From Candidatus Mesenet endosymbiont of Phosphuga atrata (GTDB lineage: Bacteria; Pseudomonadota; Alphaproteobacteria; Rickettsiales; Anaplasmataceae), in assembly GCF_964020175.1 (NCBI RefSeq), contig NZ_OZ026541.1, positions 868,001-932,000 on the forward strand: a stretch of 64,000 nt of DNA. Direction: 5' to 3'. A program made the translations under genes and the position numbers. Shown in pieces: positions 9,205 through 17,897 of the stretch (positions are counted from its first letter, which is position 1; each line of letters starts with the position of its first letter). Under the pieces are notes generated by a model. The model worked only from the letters and a program-made list of their open reading frames with translations, had not been told where the DNA came from and ran no database searches.

Positions 9205-11082
9205 TTAACATAAACATCTAATTTGTGGCACACAGTATATTCCAAACTTGGTAATTTTTTCATTTTGATCTTGTACTATAGAATAAATGCATGATTCATT
9301 AAGATTATAGTTTGGATTATTGTTTGGAACCTCACATAGTGTATCTAACTCTGAAGAGATATCGCGTTCTGCCTTTGGGCATGTTACTGTAATTGTAGGT
9401 CTTGCAAAAGATTCATTAAAATTACAGTTTTGACTATTATCTAGAACCTCACGTAATGTACCTAATCTTGTAGGAACACTACTACTTCTGTGTTTGCTAT
9501 TAAAAGACCGAGTCCCACGTGGAGGGTCGTAATCTAATTCCGTATCATTTAAATCTAATGTATTGTCATCCCAGCTTAAATCGTTTACACTACTTCTATC
9601 TGGTTCACCAGGACTTGGTGTTGTGTTAGACGTAGTAGTGTTGGATGAATCTTTTCTCGAACGGACGTTATTATTAGGTTGATTACTTAACCATTCAGCA
9701 ACTTTATCCTGAGAATTGGAAGCATTACCAATGGTAGCTAAGACTTTAATATCTATATCTTCGCAATACTGATTATTTAAACTACCTGTGTTACTTGCAG
9801 TTACATTATTATTTTGATCACTGTGTTCAAAACTTGTTTGACTGTTATCAACACTTATACCACAGGCTATTGTTGTTTGCTGCTCATAAGTACACCTTTT
9901 TTCTTTACTGAATTGAGTATATAATCTATTAGAATTTAACTTTCTAAAATACATTTTATTTTCTTCTTCCATTTTGTTGTCCTCTTCTTCCACTTTTTTC
10001 TCTTTCCCTATCTCTGCAATATTATTCGATACTTCATCTATAAGATTCATAACTAAGCTAAAATCACCTGTATTAACCGACCAACCATCTGACGAACCAA
10101 CGTATTGGCTTTGCTTTATACTTGTATTTACTAATAAGTTTTCATTGTTTTCTTGATTAACTTTGTAAATATCTAGATTTACTAAGTCACTATTATTTGA
10201 ATCAAACATAGAGGTTTTTCCTTCAGAACTTGTTTCACAATACCCACTATCACAGAAAATTTGATTATTAGAATACAACCAACGCTCTTTATCTAGAGCA
10301 TCTCTTAACGGGATATCACCTATTAATACGTGACATCCATTAAAATTTATTTCGCCATTTCTATATCTTGAACTATCTTGCTTGCTTATATGTATAGCTC
10401 CATTATCCTTTATATAGATGTTTATACTCTCTTTTTTTGTGATCTGAGGATTATCATCATCAGATGACATAACACTCCAACTTGCTCTCATAGTTATACA
10501 ACCACGGTAAATCACATAATTTCTCATGCCATTATTATATTTTTGTGCATACCCTTTGTTACCATTAATATTGAAATGACTATTAAATAAACGGTTATTA
10601 CGACAAAATTCACTTTCTAAAAATTTACCCATCTTCAATCTAGCATTACGTATACTAGTAAAAATAACGTTTTCCTTTTGATATCCTACTACAGTATATT
10701 TGTTATCGCCTATTGGTTCGATAAAATCACTAATCTCTTTAGAAATATCTTGCTGAATTTGAATGTTAAGTTCATCAGTGAAACGAGCATTTTGATTAAT
10801 CAAAAGATTGATATATTCAATAAAACTAATGAGATTATTTATAAAACCATACATACCATTGAACCAAAGAATGAAAACTTCTTCTAGTAATGTACTGCCA
10901 TTAATTGTAAGCTGATTAATGTTGCCATCTTTACTAAACACTGATACAGATGATTTATTTATCCCCAATACTGCAGCTTCTAATTGTGTTTGTGCTATGT
11001 ATTTATTGAGTCTTATAAACGTATTACTTTTTGGCTCTTCTGGGTCTAAATATTTCTGTTCATGTTTATTATTAAAAATCAT
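9205..11082 (-). CDS. Unknown 625-residue protein with acidic, polar C-terminal half
   Basis: I do not recognise a domain. Residues 1 to about 350 look folded, with cysteine/tyrosine-containing strands (for example FCDSGYCETSSEGKTS). A charged segment rich in Glu and Lys follows (about 355-375). The rest is rich in Asn, Ser, Asp and Thr and probably disordered. Two copies of a motif, LxTLxEVxxNxxNxNxNES, sit near residues 540-558 and 579-597. No signal peptide or membrane helix is evident. The GGGGGAT ribosome-binding heptamer at 11090-11096 is shared with other accessory genes here. A secreted effector is possible but unproven; this looks like a lineage-specific gene. Confidence 0.75.
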   Translation of the reverse strand: MIFNNKHEQKYLDPEEPKSNTFIRLNKYIAQTQLEAAVLGINKSSVSVFSKDGNINQLTINGSTLLEEVFILWFNGMYGFINNLISFIEYINLLINQNARFTDELNIQIQQDISKEISDFIEPIGDNKYTVVGYQKENVIFTSIRNARLKMGKFLESEFCRNNRLFNSHFNINGNKGYAQKYNNGMRNYVIYRGCITMRASWSVMSSDDDNPQITKKESINIYIKDNGAIHISKQDSSRYRNGEINFNGCHVLIGDIPLRDALDKERWLYSNNQIFCDSGYCETSSEGKTSMFDSNNSDLVNLDIYKVNQENNENLLVNTSIKQSQYVGSSDGWSVNTGDFSLVMNLIDEVSNNIAEIGKEKKVEEEDNKMEEENKMYFRKLNSNRLYTQFSKEKRCTYEQQTTIACGISVDNSQTSFEHSDQNNNVTASNTGSLNNQYCEDIDIKVLATIGNASNSQDKVAEWLSNQPNNNVRSRKDSSNTTTSNTTPSPGEPDRSSVNDLSWDDNTLDLNDTELDYDPPRGTRSFNSKHRSSSVPTRLGTLREVLDNSQNCNFNESFARPTITVTCPKAERDISSELDTLCEVPNNNPNYNLNESCIYSIVQDQNEKITKFGIYCVPQIRCLC

Positions 11083-11089
11083 ATTTTGT

Positions 11090-11096
11090 ATCCCCC
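11090..11096 (-). promoter_or_regulatory. G-run ribosome binding site GGGGGAT
   Basis: On the minus strand the heptamer GGGGGAT lies 7 nt before the ATG of the 625-residue gene. It supports that start. The same heptamer precedes the collagen-like gene and the broken ankyrin gene. Confidence 0.6.
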
Positions 11097-11153
11097 ATGA
11101 TAGAATTTTGTCTATTTAAAGTAGAAAAAACGATAGATCAATATTAGCATAAG

Positions 11154-11182
11154 TATTTATGTAGACCAGTTCTATGTGACAA
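11154..11182 (-). promoter_or_regulatory. Possible sigma70 promoter of the 625-residue gene
   Basis: Minus-strand TTGTCA and TAAATA hexamers are separated by 17 nt and lie about 70 nt upstream of the start codon. In so AT-rich a genome this is weak evidence, but the spacing and position fit. Confidence 0.35.
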
Positions 11183-11290
11183 AAATCAATTTTTAATACA
11201 CTTTAAACTAACGTTTATATGATAAATGTTAAAAAAAGGTTTTTTTAGAAATATATATGAATTATTTAATGCGATTTTTATATTCTTAAT

Positions 11291-11917
11291 TTACAACTTG
11301 ATATCAAAGGGTTTTAAAACAGGTAATTTAATTTTTTTCTTAAGCTCGTGAAAGGCTATTATATTGTTTATGCGCCTATCTAAAAAGGATAAGGTATCAA
11401 CAAAATCTTGTGAATAATCGTCAATAAAGTAAAGTACTGTACTAGAATATACTGATGCTAGAGTCAATCTCTTTGTATAATAATTAAAATCAGTTGAGAT
11501 GTCACAGATTCCATGCCAAATATTATCTACTCTGTTGTAAAGCGTTTTTGTAGCAAAGCACGGATTCTGCAAAGAAAATGATATAACATTCTTTATAAAC
11601 TCCCTATAATTTTGCAATTTTGCATAATTTTCTAGGTATATTTTTATCGCAAGTTTAATCTTTTCACGTACCTTTAGAGCATTTAGATCAATGTTGCTTA
11701 GTTTTTTTATCATCATTTTGTTAAAATTATCTGATATATGCTCCAGTGCACTGTATATTCCATTTTGAAACTTACAAAAACTTGCAGCCAGCTGCAAATC
11801 ATTGCACACTTTCAGCAGAGTACTATCACTCACCCCTTCAAAAGGTATAGCTTTTATTAAATTATCTACTATTTGTTCTATATCATTCATTTCAACTCTA
11901 TATTGAATAATCTTCAT
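11291..11917 (-). CDS. COQ9-family ubiquinone biosynthesis protein
   Basis: The 208-residue protein ends with the COQ9-type block RLTLASVYSSTVLYFIDD (about 158-175), followed by FVDTLSFLDRRINNII, the most conserved part of the family. COQ9 is an all-helical lipid-binding protein of TetR-like fold that presents ubiquinone intermediates to COQ7 in mitochondria; alphaproteobacteria carry homologues. Its start overlaps the dapF stop by 4 nt (ATGA-type), which indicates translational coupling with dapF. The COQ9 assignment rests on the C-terminal block. Confidence 0.82.
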   Translation of the reverse strand: MKIIQYRVEMNDIEQIVDNLIKAIPFEGVSDSTLLKVCNDLQLAASFCKFQNGIYSALEHISDNFNKMMIKKLSNIDLNALKVREKIKLAIKIYLENYAKLQNYREFIKNVISFSLQNPCFATKTLYNRVDNIWHGICDISTDFNYYTKRLTLASVYSSTVLYFIDDYSQDFVDTLSFLDRRINNIIAFHELKKKIKLPVLKPFDIKL

Positions 11918-12735
11918 TTAAGAATTAATTCACCATAAAAAACATAAGCAACCTCACCTCTCATAAATACTTCATAACCTTCACTTAATTCTACAAATAG
12001 ATCTCCACCTAGTAATCTAATTATTACCTCTTTATTAACGTCAATATATCCACGACGCACTGCTGCAACTAAAGCTGCACATGCTGCACTTCCACATGAA
12101 TCAGTAATGCCAACACCTCTTTCCCAAACCTTCATATTAATTTGTTTTTTTGTTATTTGAGCAATGCTAATATTTGCACCATTTGGAAATAAGTTATGTT
12201 TTTCAAGCTTAGGTGCCAGTTCCTCAAACGGTATGCTCGATATATCACCAACAAAGAACACAGCATGTGGATTGCCCATGCTAACCCCTACTGGATTTGC
12301 AAGAGGGCCAAGTTCTATAGGTAGATTTAAAGTATCGCATAGAGTGGAAAGTGGAATTTTATTCCATTCTAACAAAGGCTTACCCATGCTCACTCTTACT
12401 TGCTTATTATCTAAGCGCTCTCCACTTATGATCCTATGATCTATAAGTTCAATAGTTGCACAGTTATTACCTTTTTCTGCTATCATAAGCTCTACTACAC
12501 ACCGAGCAGCGTTACCGCACATTTCTGCACTACTGCCATCAGCATTGAGAATGTTCATCATGCAATCAGCTTTAGTTGAGTGATTTATGATTATCACTTG
12601 ATCACAGCCGATTCCTCTCTTGCGATTAGCTATCTTTTTGTAATCTAAATTGGGATAATTATTATAACGAGCATCAATTATGACAAAATCATTGCCAGTA
12701 CCGTGCATTTTGATAAATGGTATTTTAGTCTCCAT
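11914..12735 (-). CDS. dapF: Diaminopimelate epimerase
   Basis: The 273-residue protein is complete. It begins FIKMHGTGNDFVIID and carries both catalytic cysteine motifs, MCGNAARC (near residue 73) and DSCGSAACAA (near 215). It interconverts LL- and meso-diaminopimelate, the last step before meso-DAP is used in peptidoglycan precursors or lysine synthesis. Wolbachia-like bacteria keep this pathway for lipid II even with a reduced wall. The gene lies 5 bp downstream of the nitroreductase and overlaps COQ9, so the three probably form one operon. Confidence 0.95.
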   Translation of the reverse strand: METKIPFIKMHGTGNDFVIIDARYNNYPNLDYKKIANRKRGIGCDQVIIINHSTKADCMMNILNADGSSAEMCGNAARCVVELMIAEKGNNCATIELIDHRIISGERLDNKQVRVSMGKPLLEWNKIPLSTLCDTLNLPIELGPLANPVGVSMGNPHAVFFVGDISSIPFEELAPKLEKHNLFPNGANISIAQITKKQINMKVWERGVGITDSCGSAACAALVAAVRRGYIDVNKEVIIRLLGGDLFVELSEGYEVFMRGEVAYVFYGELILK

Positions 12736-12740
12736 CTTTT

Positions 12741-13286
12741 TTAAGATTTATCCCATTTATCATAAAAAAACATTTCCTTTATCGGTCTTCTTTTTCTCTC
12801 TGACGGTCCTTCACCTTCTTTCGCATAACCAACTGCCATAACAGATGTAACATCAAAATCTTCTGGTATGCCAAACTCTGCAATTACTTTACCTTTATCA
12901 AATCCAGCCATCTGATGAGCCATGAGTCCCATACTAGTTGCTCCAAGCATCATCCCATAAGTTGCAGCACCAGTATCATAGCTACTCCAATTATTACTTC
13001 CTCTACTTAAATCACGAAAATTATTAGCACTACAGCAAATTATAAGCAAAGTGCAGTCCTTTACCCATTTTTGATTTTTCTGAGTCAGACAATTAAATAA
13101 AGTATACCATGAGTTCAGGTTTTTTTGTTTATTGCAAATTACATATCTCCAAGGTTCATCACCATAACACGATGGAGCCCATCTTGCTGCCTCAATTAGC
13201 ATATCAATTTGCTCTTGAGTGACAACTCTTGTTCCATCATAAGAACGTCCACTGTACCTTTGAGTTATTAAATCTAGTAAATCCAC
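12741..13286 (-). CDS. Nitroreductase-family flavoprotein
   Basis: The 181-residue protein starts at GTG (13286-13284) and reads MDLLDLITQRYSGRSYDG, followed by LIEAARWAPSCYGDEPWRYVI, the N-terminal FMN-binding pattern of nitroreductases. The mid-region DTGAATYGMMLGATSMGLMAHQMAGFD is also typical. These enzymes are FMN-dependent NAD(P)H oxidoreductases of varied substrates; the substrate here cannot be told. It is probably the first gene of an operon with dapF and COQ9. An IS5-type remnant begins just upstream at 13349. Confidence 0.9.
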   Translation of the reverse strand: MDLLDLITQRYSGRSYDGTRVVTQEQIDMLIEAARWAPSCYGDEPWRYVICNKQKNLNSWYTLFNCLTQKNQKWVKDCTLLIICCSANNFRDLSRGSNNWSSYDTGAATYGMMLGATSMGLMAHQMAGFDKGKVIAEFGIPEDFDVTSVMAVGYAKEGEGPSERKRRPIKEMFFYDKWDKS

Positions 13287-13348
13287 TATAAAAATAAAAA
13301 TTATAACACTACTTTAGTATAGTTGTATTAATTTAAATTAAATCTATT

Positions 13349-14100
13349 AGAGCCTGTTCATAATCTTTTTAGCAAAAGAGCAACAAAAGAAAATTTGTAA
13401 GCTAGTGTTGAGTTTCCTCTCACAATTCTTCCATAATCTTCTCTAACCAAGCAAATCGACAACCCATCTTTTTGGTAATACAACAAAGGAATGTAGCTCA
13501 TTTCGTTTGATTACTTCAACAGTTGCACCAATAATCGCTTTTATTTGAGTTGCAAATTTTTCCCCTGTATATCAACCAGTATATTTTGAACTTCTGAAAG
13601 GTTTTTTTAGCATTCCAAACCATTTTTACAGCAGATCTACGATATTAGTTGTTGTGATATAAATTGCATGCGCTGACTATCCACCGCTATATATTCCTGA
13701 AATTTTCTTACATAACCTTTTTCTTCAGCAGTATCGGTGTTTTTCACGCTCTGGGCATCAATTATGCAGAATTGGTATTCCGACCATTGTTGAAACCCAA
13801 CTAATTTTTTTAAGATACGCTCCAAAACGCTTTCTTTATCTATACCTATTCCATCTCTTAAAATAATCATAGTAATTGCGCCATTTTGTTTAGGCAACAT
13901 TCGCCACTACTCTTTAAAACGTACAGCACGCCGCAAAATAACTCGTATAAATTCTGCTTTCTTGGCTTTTTCGTGCGCTTTCCAAAGTTGGTTTAATCTT
14001 TTCGAATTTCTCACGACTTTGGGTATGAATCTCGCATAACATATTTTTTATATATATTATTATCCATCTTATCATTCTTCCTAGATCGCGTACAGGTTCT
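13349..14100 (-). pseudogene. IS5-family element, broken transposase
   Basis: Imperfect terminal repeats bound it: AGAGCCTGTTCATAATCT at 13349 and its partner AGATCGCGTACAGGTTCT ending at 14100. The minus-strand transposase is readable in pieces: MLPKQNGAITMI, ILKKLVGFQQW, IIDAQSVKNTDTAEEKGY and a degraded C-terminal RRLWKNCERKL-type region. Several stops and a deletion make it non-functional. A related but differently truncated copy lies at about 59760-60402. Confidence 0.82.
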
Positions 14101-14102
14101 TA

Positions 14103-14189
14103 GAACATCAGGAAACTGAATCAGAAGCAGAAATGTCTAAAATTGAAGTAGAAGAAGGCCCATCGGCAGAAAGACCAAGATTTGAGTAA
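14103..14189 (+). pseudogene. Acidic C-terminal fragment of an unknown protein
   Basis: A 28-codon plus-strand frame runs from the IS5 right end to a TAA at 14187-14189. It reads EHQETESEAEMSK then IEVEEGPSAERPRFE. Nothing upstream continues it because the IS5 element interrupts. The composition is that of a charged protein tail. It is likely the stranded end of a gene cut by the insertion; the function is unknown. Confidence 0.35.
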
Positions 14190-14212
14190 CATTTTATTTA
14201 GATGTATGTAGA

Positions 14213-14818
14213 TTATACCTTTGCTGAGTTTATCTCTTGCCTTGAGCAAAGAGCTGCATTTAGTGTTCCTTCATCAAGGTAGTCGATTTCCCCACCAATT
14301 GGTATGCCGCAAGCTAGACGTGATACTTTCACATTTAAGCCTTTCAGTAAATCTACTATGTAGTGAGCGGTAACTTGTCCATCGAGCGTTGAGTTAGTGG
14401 CGATGATTACTTCCTCAACGCTAGATTCTTTTACTCTACTTATAATCTTTTGCAGATTTAGCTCTTTCGGACCTATACCATTTATCGCCGATAAAGTTCC
14501 ACCAAGAATGTGATATAAACCACTGTATATTTTGCCTTTTTCAAAAGCCCATAGATCTCCTAAGTCTTCAACAACACATAATAGCTTAGTGTTACGTCTT
14601 TGATCTAAACAGATAGAGCAAGGTGACTTTGTCTCAAGGTTGCCACATATCTCACATTCTATAACTTGTTCTGCAAGTTCTCGAATTGAATGCGCAAGTG
14701 GTAGCATGATTTTTTCTTTGTTTCTAATTAGATGAAGAATGAGTCTTCGTGATGAAGCAGGGCCAAGGTTTGGTAATTTAGAAAACATCTCAATTAAGTT
14801 TTTTATATCTATATTCAT
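14213..14818 (-). CDS. recR: Recombination protein RecR
   Basis: The 201-residue protein has the standard RecR order: an N-terminal helix-hairpin-helix ([16 protein letters not shown]), a C4 zinc finger ([16 protein letters not shown], about 55-70) and a Toprim domain ([12 protein letters not shown], then [17 protein letters not shown]). RecR acts with RecF and RecO in loading RecA at gaps. The length matches the family. It is divergent from era, with 52 bp between the starts. Confidence 0.95.
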   Translation of the reverse strand: MNIDIKNLIEMFSKLPNLGPASSRRLILHLIRNKEKIMLPLAHSIRELAEQVIECEICGNLETKSPCSICLDQRRNTKLLCVVEDLGDLWAFEKGKIYSGLYHILGGTLSAINGIGPKELNLQKIISRVKESSVEEVIIATNSTLDGQVTAHYIVDLLKGLNVKVSRLACGIPIGGEIDYLDEGTLNAALCSRQEINSAKV

Positions 14819-14870
14819 TGCAGTTTTAAGCTTTTGCCGTCATATTGACATAATATTAAAAATTAGTAAA

Positions 14871-15764
14871 ATGACTATCAAACAAAAGTGTTTAACAATT
14901 GCAATAGCTGGTCTGCCGAATGTTGGTAAGTCTACTTTAATCAACAACATTGTCGGAGCTAAAGTTTCTATTATTACTCCTAAGGCACAAACAACACGTA
15001 CTAAGATCAGAGCAGTTGCCATATATAAAGAAACACAATTTATCTTCATTGACGTTCCTGGCATTTTTGCTGCTAAAACTAAACTCGAAAAATTTATAGT
15101 AAGCTCTGCATGGTCTGCAATAAAAAGCACAGATGCCGTTTTGCTCTTACTTGATTTTAGAAATTTCTCTTATGGTAGTGACCAGATGATAAAAGTTATT
15201 GCAAGAACAAAGCAATTAAATATTAGATGCATTTTAGTAATCAATAAAATTGATCTGGCTACAAAACCAGAAATTAAAAGAGCATATGAACATTTTACTG
15301 CAGCTTATGGAGGGTTTGATCAAATGTTTATGATCTCAGCATTAAAAAACGATGGTGTGGAAGAGATGTTAGCATATTTGTCTACTGTTGCTCCTGAAGG
15401 TCCATGGCTTTATCCTGAGGACTGCATAACTGATACGTCAACTAGTTTTATAGCTGCTGAAGTGACACGCGAGAAACTATTTTTAAATTTAAATAAGGAA
15501 CTGCCATACTCTCTAGCAGTGATGACAGAACAAATGCAGGAAAAGGAAGATAAAAGTTTAATTGTAAGACAAGTTATATATGTGCTTAGAGAGAGTCATA
15601 AAAAAATTATTATTGGTACAAATGGAGAAAATATAAAAAAGATAAATATTGCCGCACGCACAGAACTTGAAGATATGTTTGAAGTTAAAATACATCTTTT
15701 TTTATTTGTTAAAATACGGAAATCTTGGCAAGATCGTCCGAAGGAGTATGTAGATCATGCTTAA
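14871..15764 (+). CDS. era: GTPase Era
   Basis: The chosen start, ATG 14871, gives 297 residues, the usual Era length; a longer in-frame extension upstream would overlap recR and has no Era homology. The GTPase motifs are G1 GLPNVGKST (about 15-23), the G2/effector region KAQTTR, G3 DVPG, G4 NKID and G5 SALKNDG. The KH domain at the C-terminus includes KIIIGTNGENIKKI. Era binds 16S rRNA in small-subunit maturation. Its stop overlaps the start of the next gene by 8 nt. Confidence 0.95.
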   Translation: MTIKQKCLTIAIAGLPNVGKSTLINNIVGAKVSIITPKAQTTRTKIRAVAIYKETQFIFIDVPGIFAAKTKLEKFIVSSAWSAIKSTDAVLLLLDFRNFSYGSDQMIKVIARTKQLNIRCILVINKIDLATKPEIKRAYEHFTAAYGGFDQMFMISALKNDGVEEMLAYLSTVAPEGPWLYPEDCITDTSTSFIAAEVTREKLFLNLNKELPYSLAVMTEQMQEKEDKSLIVRQVIYVLRESHKKIIIGTNGENIKKINIAARTELEDMFEVKIHLFLFVKIRKSWQDRPKEYVDHA

Positions 15765-16572
15765 TTCTTTAGTAGTTTTTGATATTGAAACCATCCCTGA
15801 TATTAGTGCTTGTGATGGTCTTATAGGTAGAATAGATGGTGATGTACAGCAAAAGCGGGAGGCATTGACTCAGTATCACTTAGGAATAACAGATGGAAAG
15901 AATCCTTTTTTGCGCCAGCCTTTTCATAAGGTGGTAGTTATTAGTTTCCTGTTTGCTGATATTATCCGCAGTGGTGGCTATGAAACTTTTGTATTGAGAG
16001 AGATAAGATCTGGAGGGAAACTAGATTCCAATGAAAAGGAATTAGTCCAAGGTTTTTTTGAATACATCTCTAAAACCAAACCAAGGCTGATTTCTTTTAA
16101 TGGCCGCACTTTTGACTTACCGGTACTTAAGTATAGAGCGATGAAATATGGGGTGCAGGCAGAGTATTTTTATAAATCAGGTGATAAGTGGAGCAATTAT
16201 ATGCAGCGCTATAGCGTTGATTGGCACTGCGATTTACTTGAAGCGCTTTCTGATTTTGGTGCTTCAGCTAGAATTAAGATGAATGAGGTATGTTCAATAC
16301 TTGGGCTTCCGGGAAAAATTGGTACTGATGGTGGGCAAGTTACAAGTTTATACGATAGTGGCAAAATCCAAGAAATTAGGGATTATTGTGAAACTGACGT
16401 GATTAACACCTATCTAATTTACCTCAAGCTAATGCAACATCAAGGCAGGATTACAACTGAAAGTTATAATAAAAATCTCGATGATTTACTTTTGCATCTA
16501 GAGAATAGTCAAAAAGATCACTTACTTAAATTTAAGGAAGAGTGGAAGAAAATGGCAAATTTTGCTTTGTAA
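15757..16572 (+). CDS. Predicted 3'-5' exonuclease, PolB-like
   Basis: The 271-residue protein has an RNase H-fold DEDD exonuclease pattern: VFDIETIPDI (ExoI, the D and E near residues 9-11), SFNGRTFDLPVL (ExoII) and IRDYCETDVINTYLIYL (ExoIII, YxxxD-like). This matches the bacterial predicted PolB-like exonuclease family (DNA_pol_B_exo2), which lacks a polymerase domain. It overlaps era by 8 nt and is probably co-translated. A role in DNA repair or RNA processing is likely, but the substrate is not known. Confidence 0.85.
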   Translation: MLNSLVVFDIETIPDISACDGLIGRIDGDVQQKREALTQYHLGITDGKNPFLRQPFHKVVVISFLFADIIRSGGYETFVLREIRSGGKLDSNEKELVQGFFEYISKTKPRLISFNGRTFDLPVLKYRAMKYGVQAEYFYKSGDKWSNYMQRYSVDWHCDLLEALSDFGASARIKMNEVCSILGLPGKIGTDGGQVTSLYDSGKIQEIRDYCETDVINTYLIYLKLMQHQGRITTESYNKNLDDLLLHLENSQKDHLLKFKEEWKKMANFAL

Positions 16573-16607
16573 AAATTTAGACTAGTACATCATCAATTTA
16601 ATAATTT

Positions 16608-16614
16608 GGGGGAT
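16608..16614 (+). promoter_or_regulatory. G-run ribosome binding site GGGGGAT
   Basis: GGGGGAT lies 3 nt before ATG 16618 and fixes the start of the broken ankyrin gene. It is identical to the sites of the collagen-like gene and the 625-residue gene. Confidence 0.55.
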
Positions 16615-16617
16615 AAG

Positions 16618-17290
16618 ATGAGCATAAATAATACAGATCTATTCACGGCTATTAAGCAAAATTCTTTAGATGAAGTTAGTAAGCTTCTACTCCGTAACAT
16701 CGATAACCTTAATGAATACATTGATCAGAGAGATATCAATGATGAAAACACTCCTTTGATTTTTGCTATGCTAGAGAAGCATTTTGATATAGCTAAGTTA
16801 TTAATATATGCTGGCGCAGATATTGAGAAAGTAGGTAATCGTAACCATTGCATTTTGCTTGTGCGTTTTATAATTATGACTTAGCTAATTTATTGATTGA
16901 ATGTGGTGCTGATGTCAACGCAAAAGAAAATGAAAAATATACTCCTTTAGATATTACATTTATATTTTTCAGGAAAATCGAACAAAAAAAATCAGATGAT
17001 CCCAATTATAAAGAAAAATTAGATAACACTAATAAGATTGCATCTTTATTGCTCAAACATGGAAGAGAGGCAAGATTCTATAATCAGTTTGAATCATATG
17101 CAAGTTATAAAAAAAATGATAAATGTAATATAAATGCTGACGCAATATTTGATCTTGGTATTGCTAATAAAAGTATGAATACCGTTAATTTAGCAGTGAA
17201 ATTTGGTAAAGAGATTGATCAGTTTTTTGTTAAAAATGAATTATCTAAAGCTATTGATAAAGGTGATCAGAAAACGTATAAGTTCTTTTG
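16618..17290 (+). pseudogene. Ankyrin-repeat gene, frameshifted and truncated by an IS
   Basis: The first 88 codons (MSINNTDLFTAIKQNSLDE...) hold two ankyrin-like helices, including TPLIFAMLEKHFDIAKLLIYAG. Near 16845 a single-base frameshift occurs: one frame dies as HCILLVRFIIMT, while the next frame resumes exactly in register as LHFACAFYNYDLANLLIECG. The second frame continues to about 17290, where the IS256-type remnant begins and supplies the stop codon. The native C-terminus is therefore lost too. The strong ribosome site and good repeats suggest recent decay. Confidence 0.75.
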
Positions 17291-17781
17291 AGAACGTTCA
17301 ACAAACCATGTCAAACAAGAAAAATATTAATATAAAACATGGAATGAACGAAAAAACATCGAATAAAAACAGTGGATTAATAAAGAGTTAATATATTATC
17401 GTCCATCCGAGACTGGCAAAGTCTGATCAATAGAAGCAAGTTTAGAAAGAAAATAAATGAGAATGGAATCGTAGAAAAGTTCAAAATACAGATACAGACT
17501 CATTTGAAGATAGAGACTTGAGTCACAAAAAAAAGACACTGAACTTGAAGCAAAAATTCTTAGTATGTTTGCAAGAGTTATAAAATCGCATATCGAAGAA
17601 ATTATAAGATATCAGCAGCAATATCACTGACAAATTGTTACCAACGAATGGCGCAGTCGGTCATATTTACCCAATAATTTGTATGATTTTTCAAAGTAAG
17701 CAAATTTGGCTTTTTGATGTTTTCTTTCCTAATAGATTAAAAATTCAGTTGAGTTTTTGACACAGTTTGTTGAATACTCTC
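17290..17781 (+). pseudogene. IS256-type remnant with internal deletions
   Basis: The left end GAGAACGTTCAACAAACC and right end GTTTGTTGAATACTCTC are inverted versions of the termini seen at 4636-5855, but only about 490 bp remain. Short matches to the IS256 transposase persist (AATCGCATATCGAAGAAAT, CAGCAGCAATATCACTGACA, TTTCTTTCCTAATAGATT). It carries no functional transposase. It closes the reading frame of the ankyrin gene on its left. Confidence 0.8.
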
Positions 17782-17897
17782 TCATGTTGAGTTATAAGTT
17801 TAGTATAGAATACTAAAATGATACTTTAAATCAAATATACTGTAAAAGCTACATTTGTAATCCAATACTAAACAAAGATATTAGCCCACTCATCTAA

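Noticed and set aside
14739-14870. N-terminal extension of Era
   Set aside because: It overlaps recR antisense and adds non-homologous residues; ATG 14871 gives the family length.
17203-17391. 62-codon plus-strand frame
   Set aside because: It joins out-of-frame ankyrin sequence to the IS256 5' end; not a gene.
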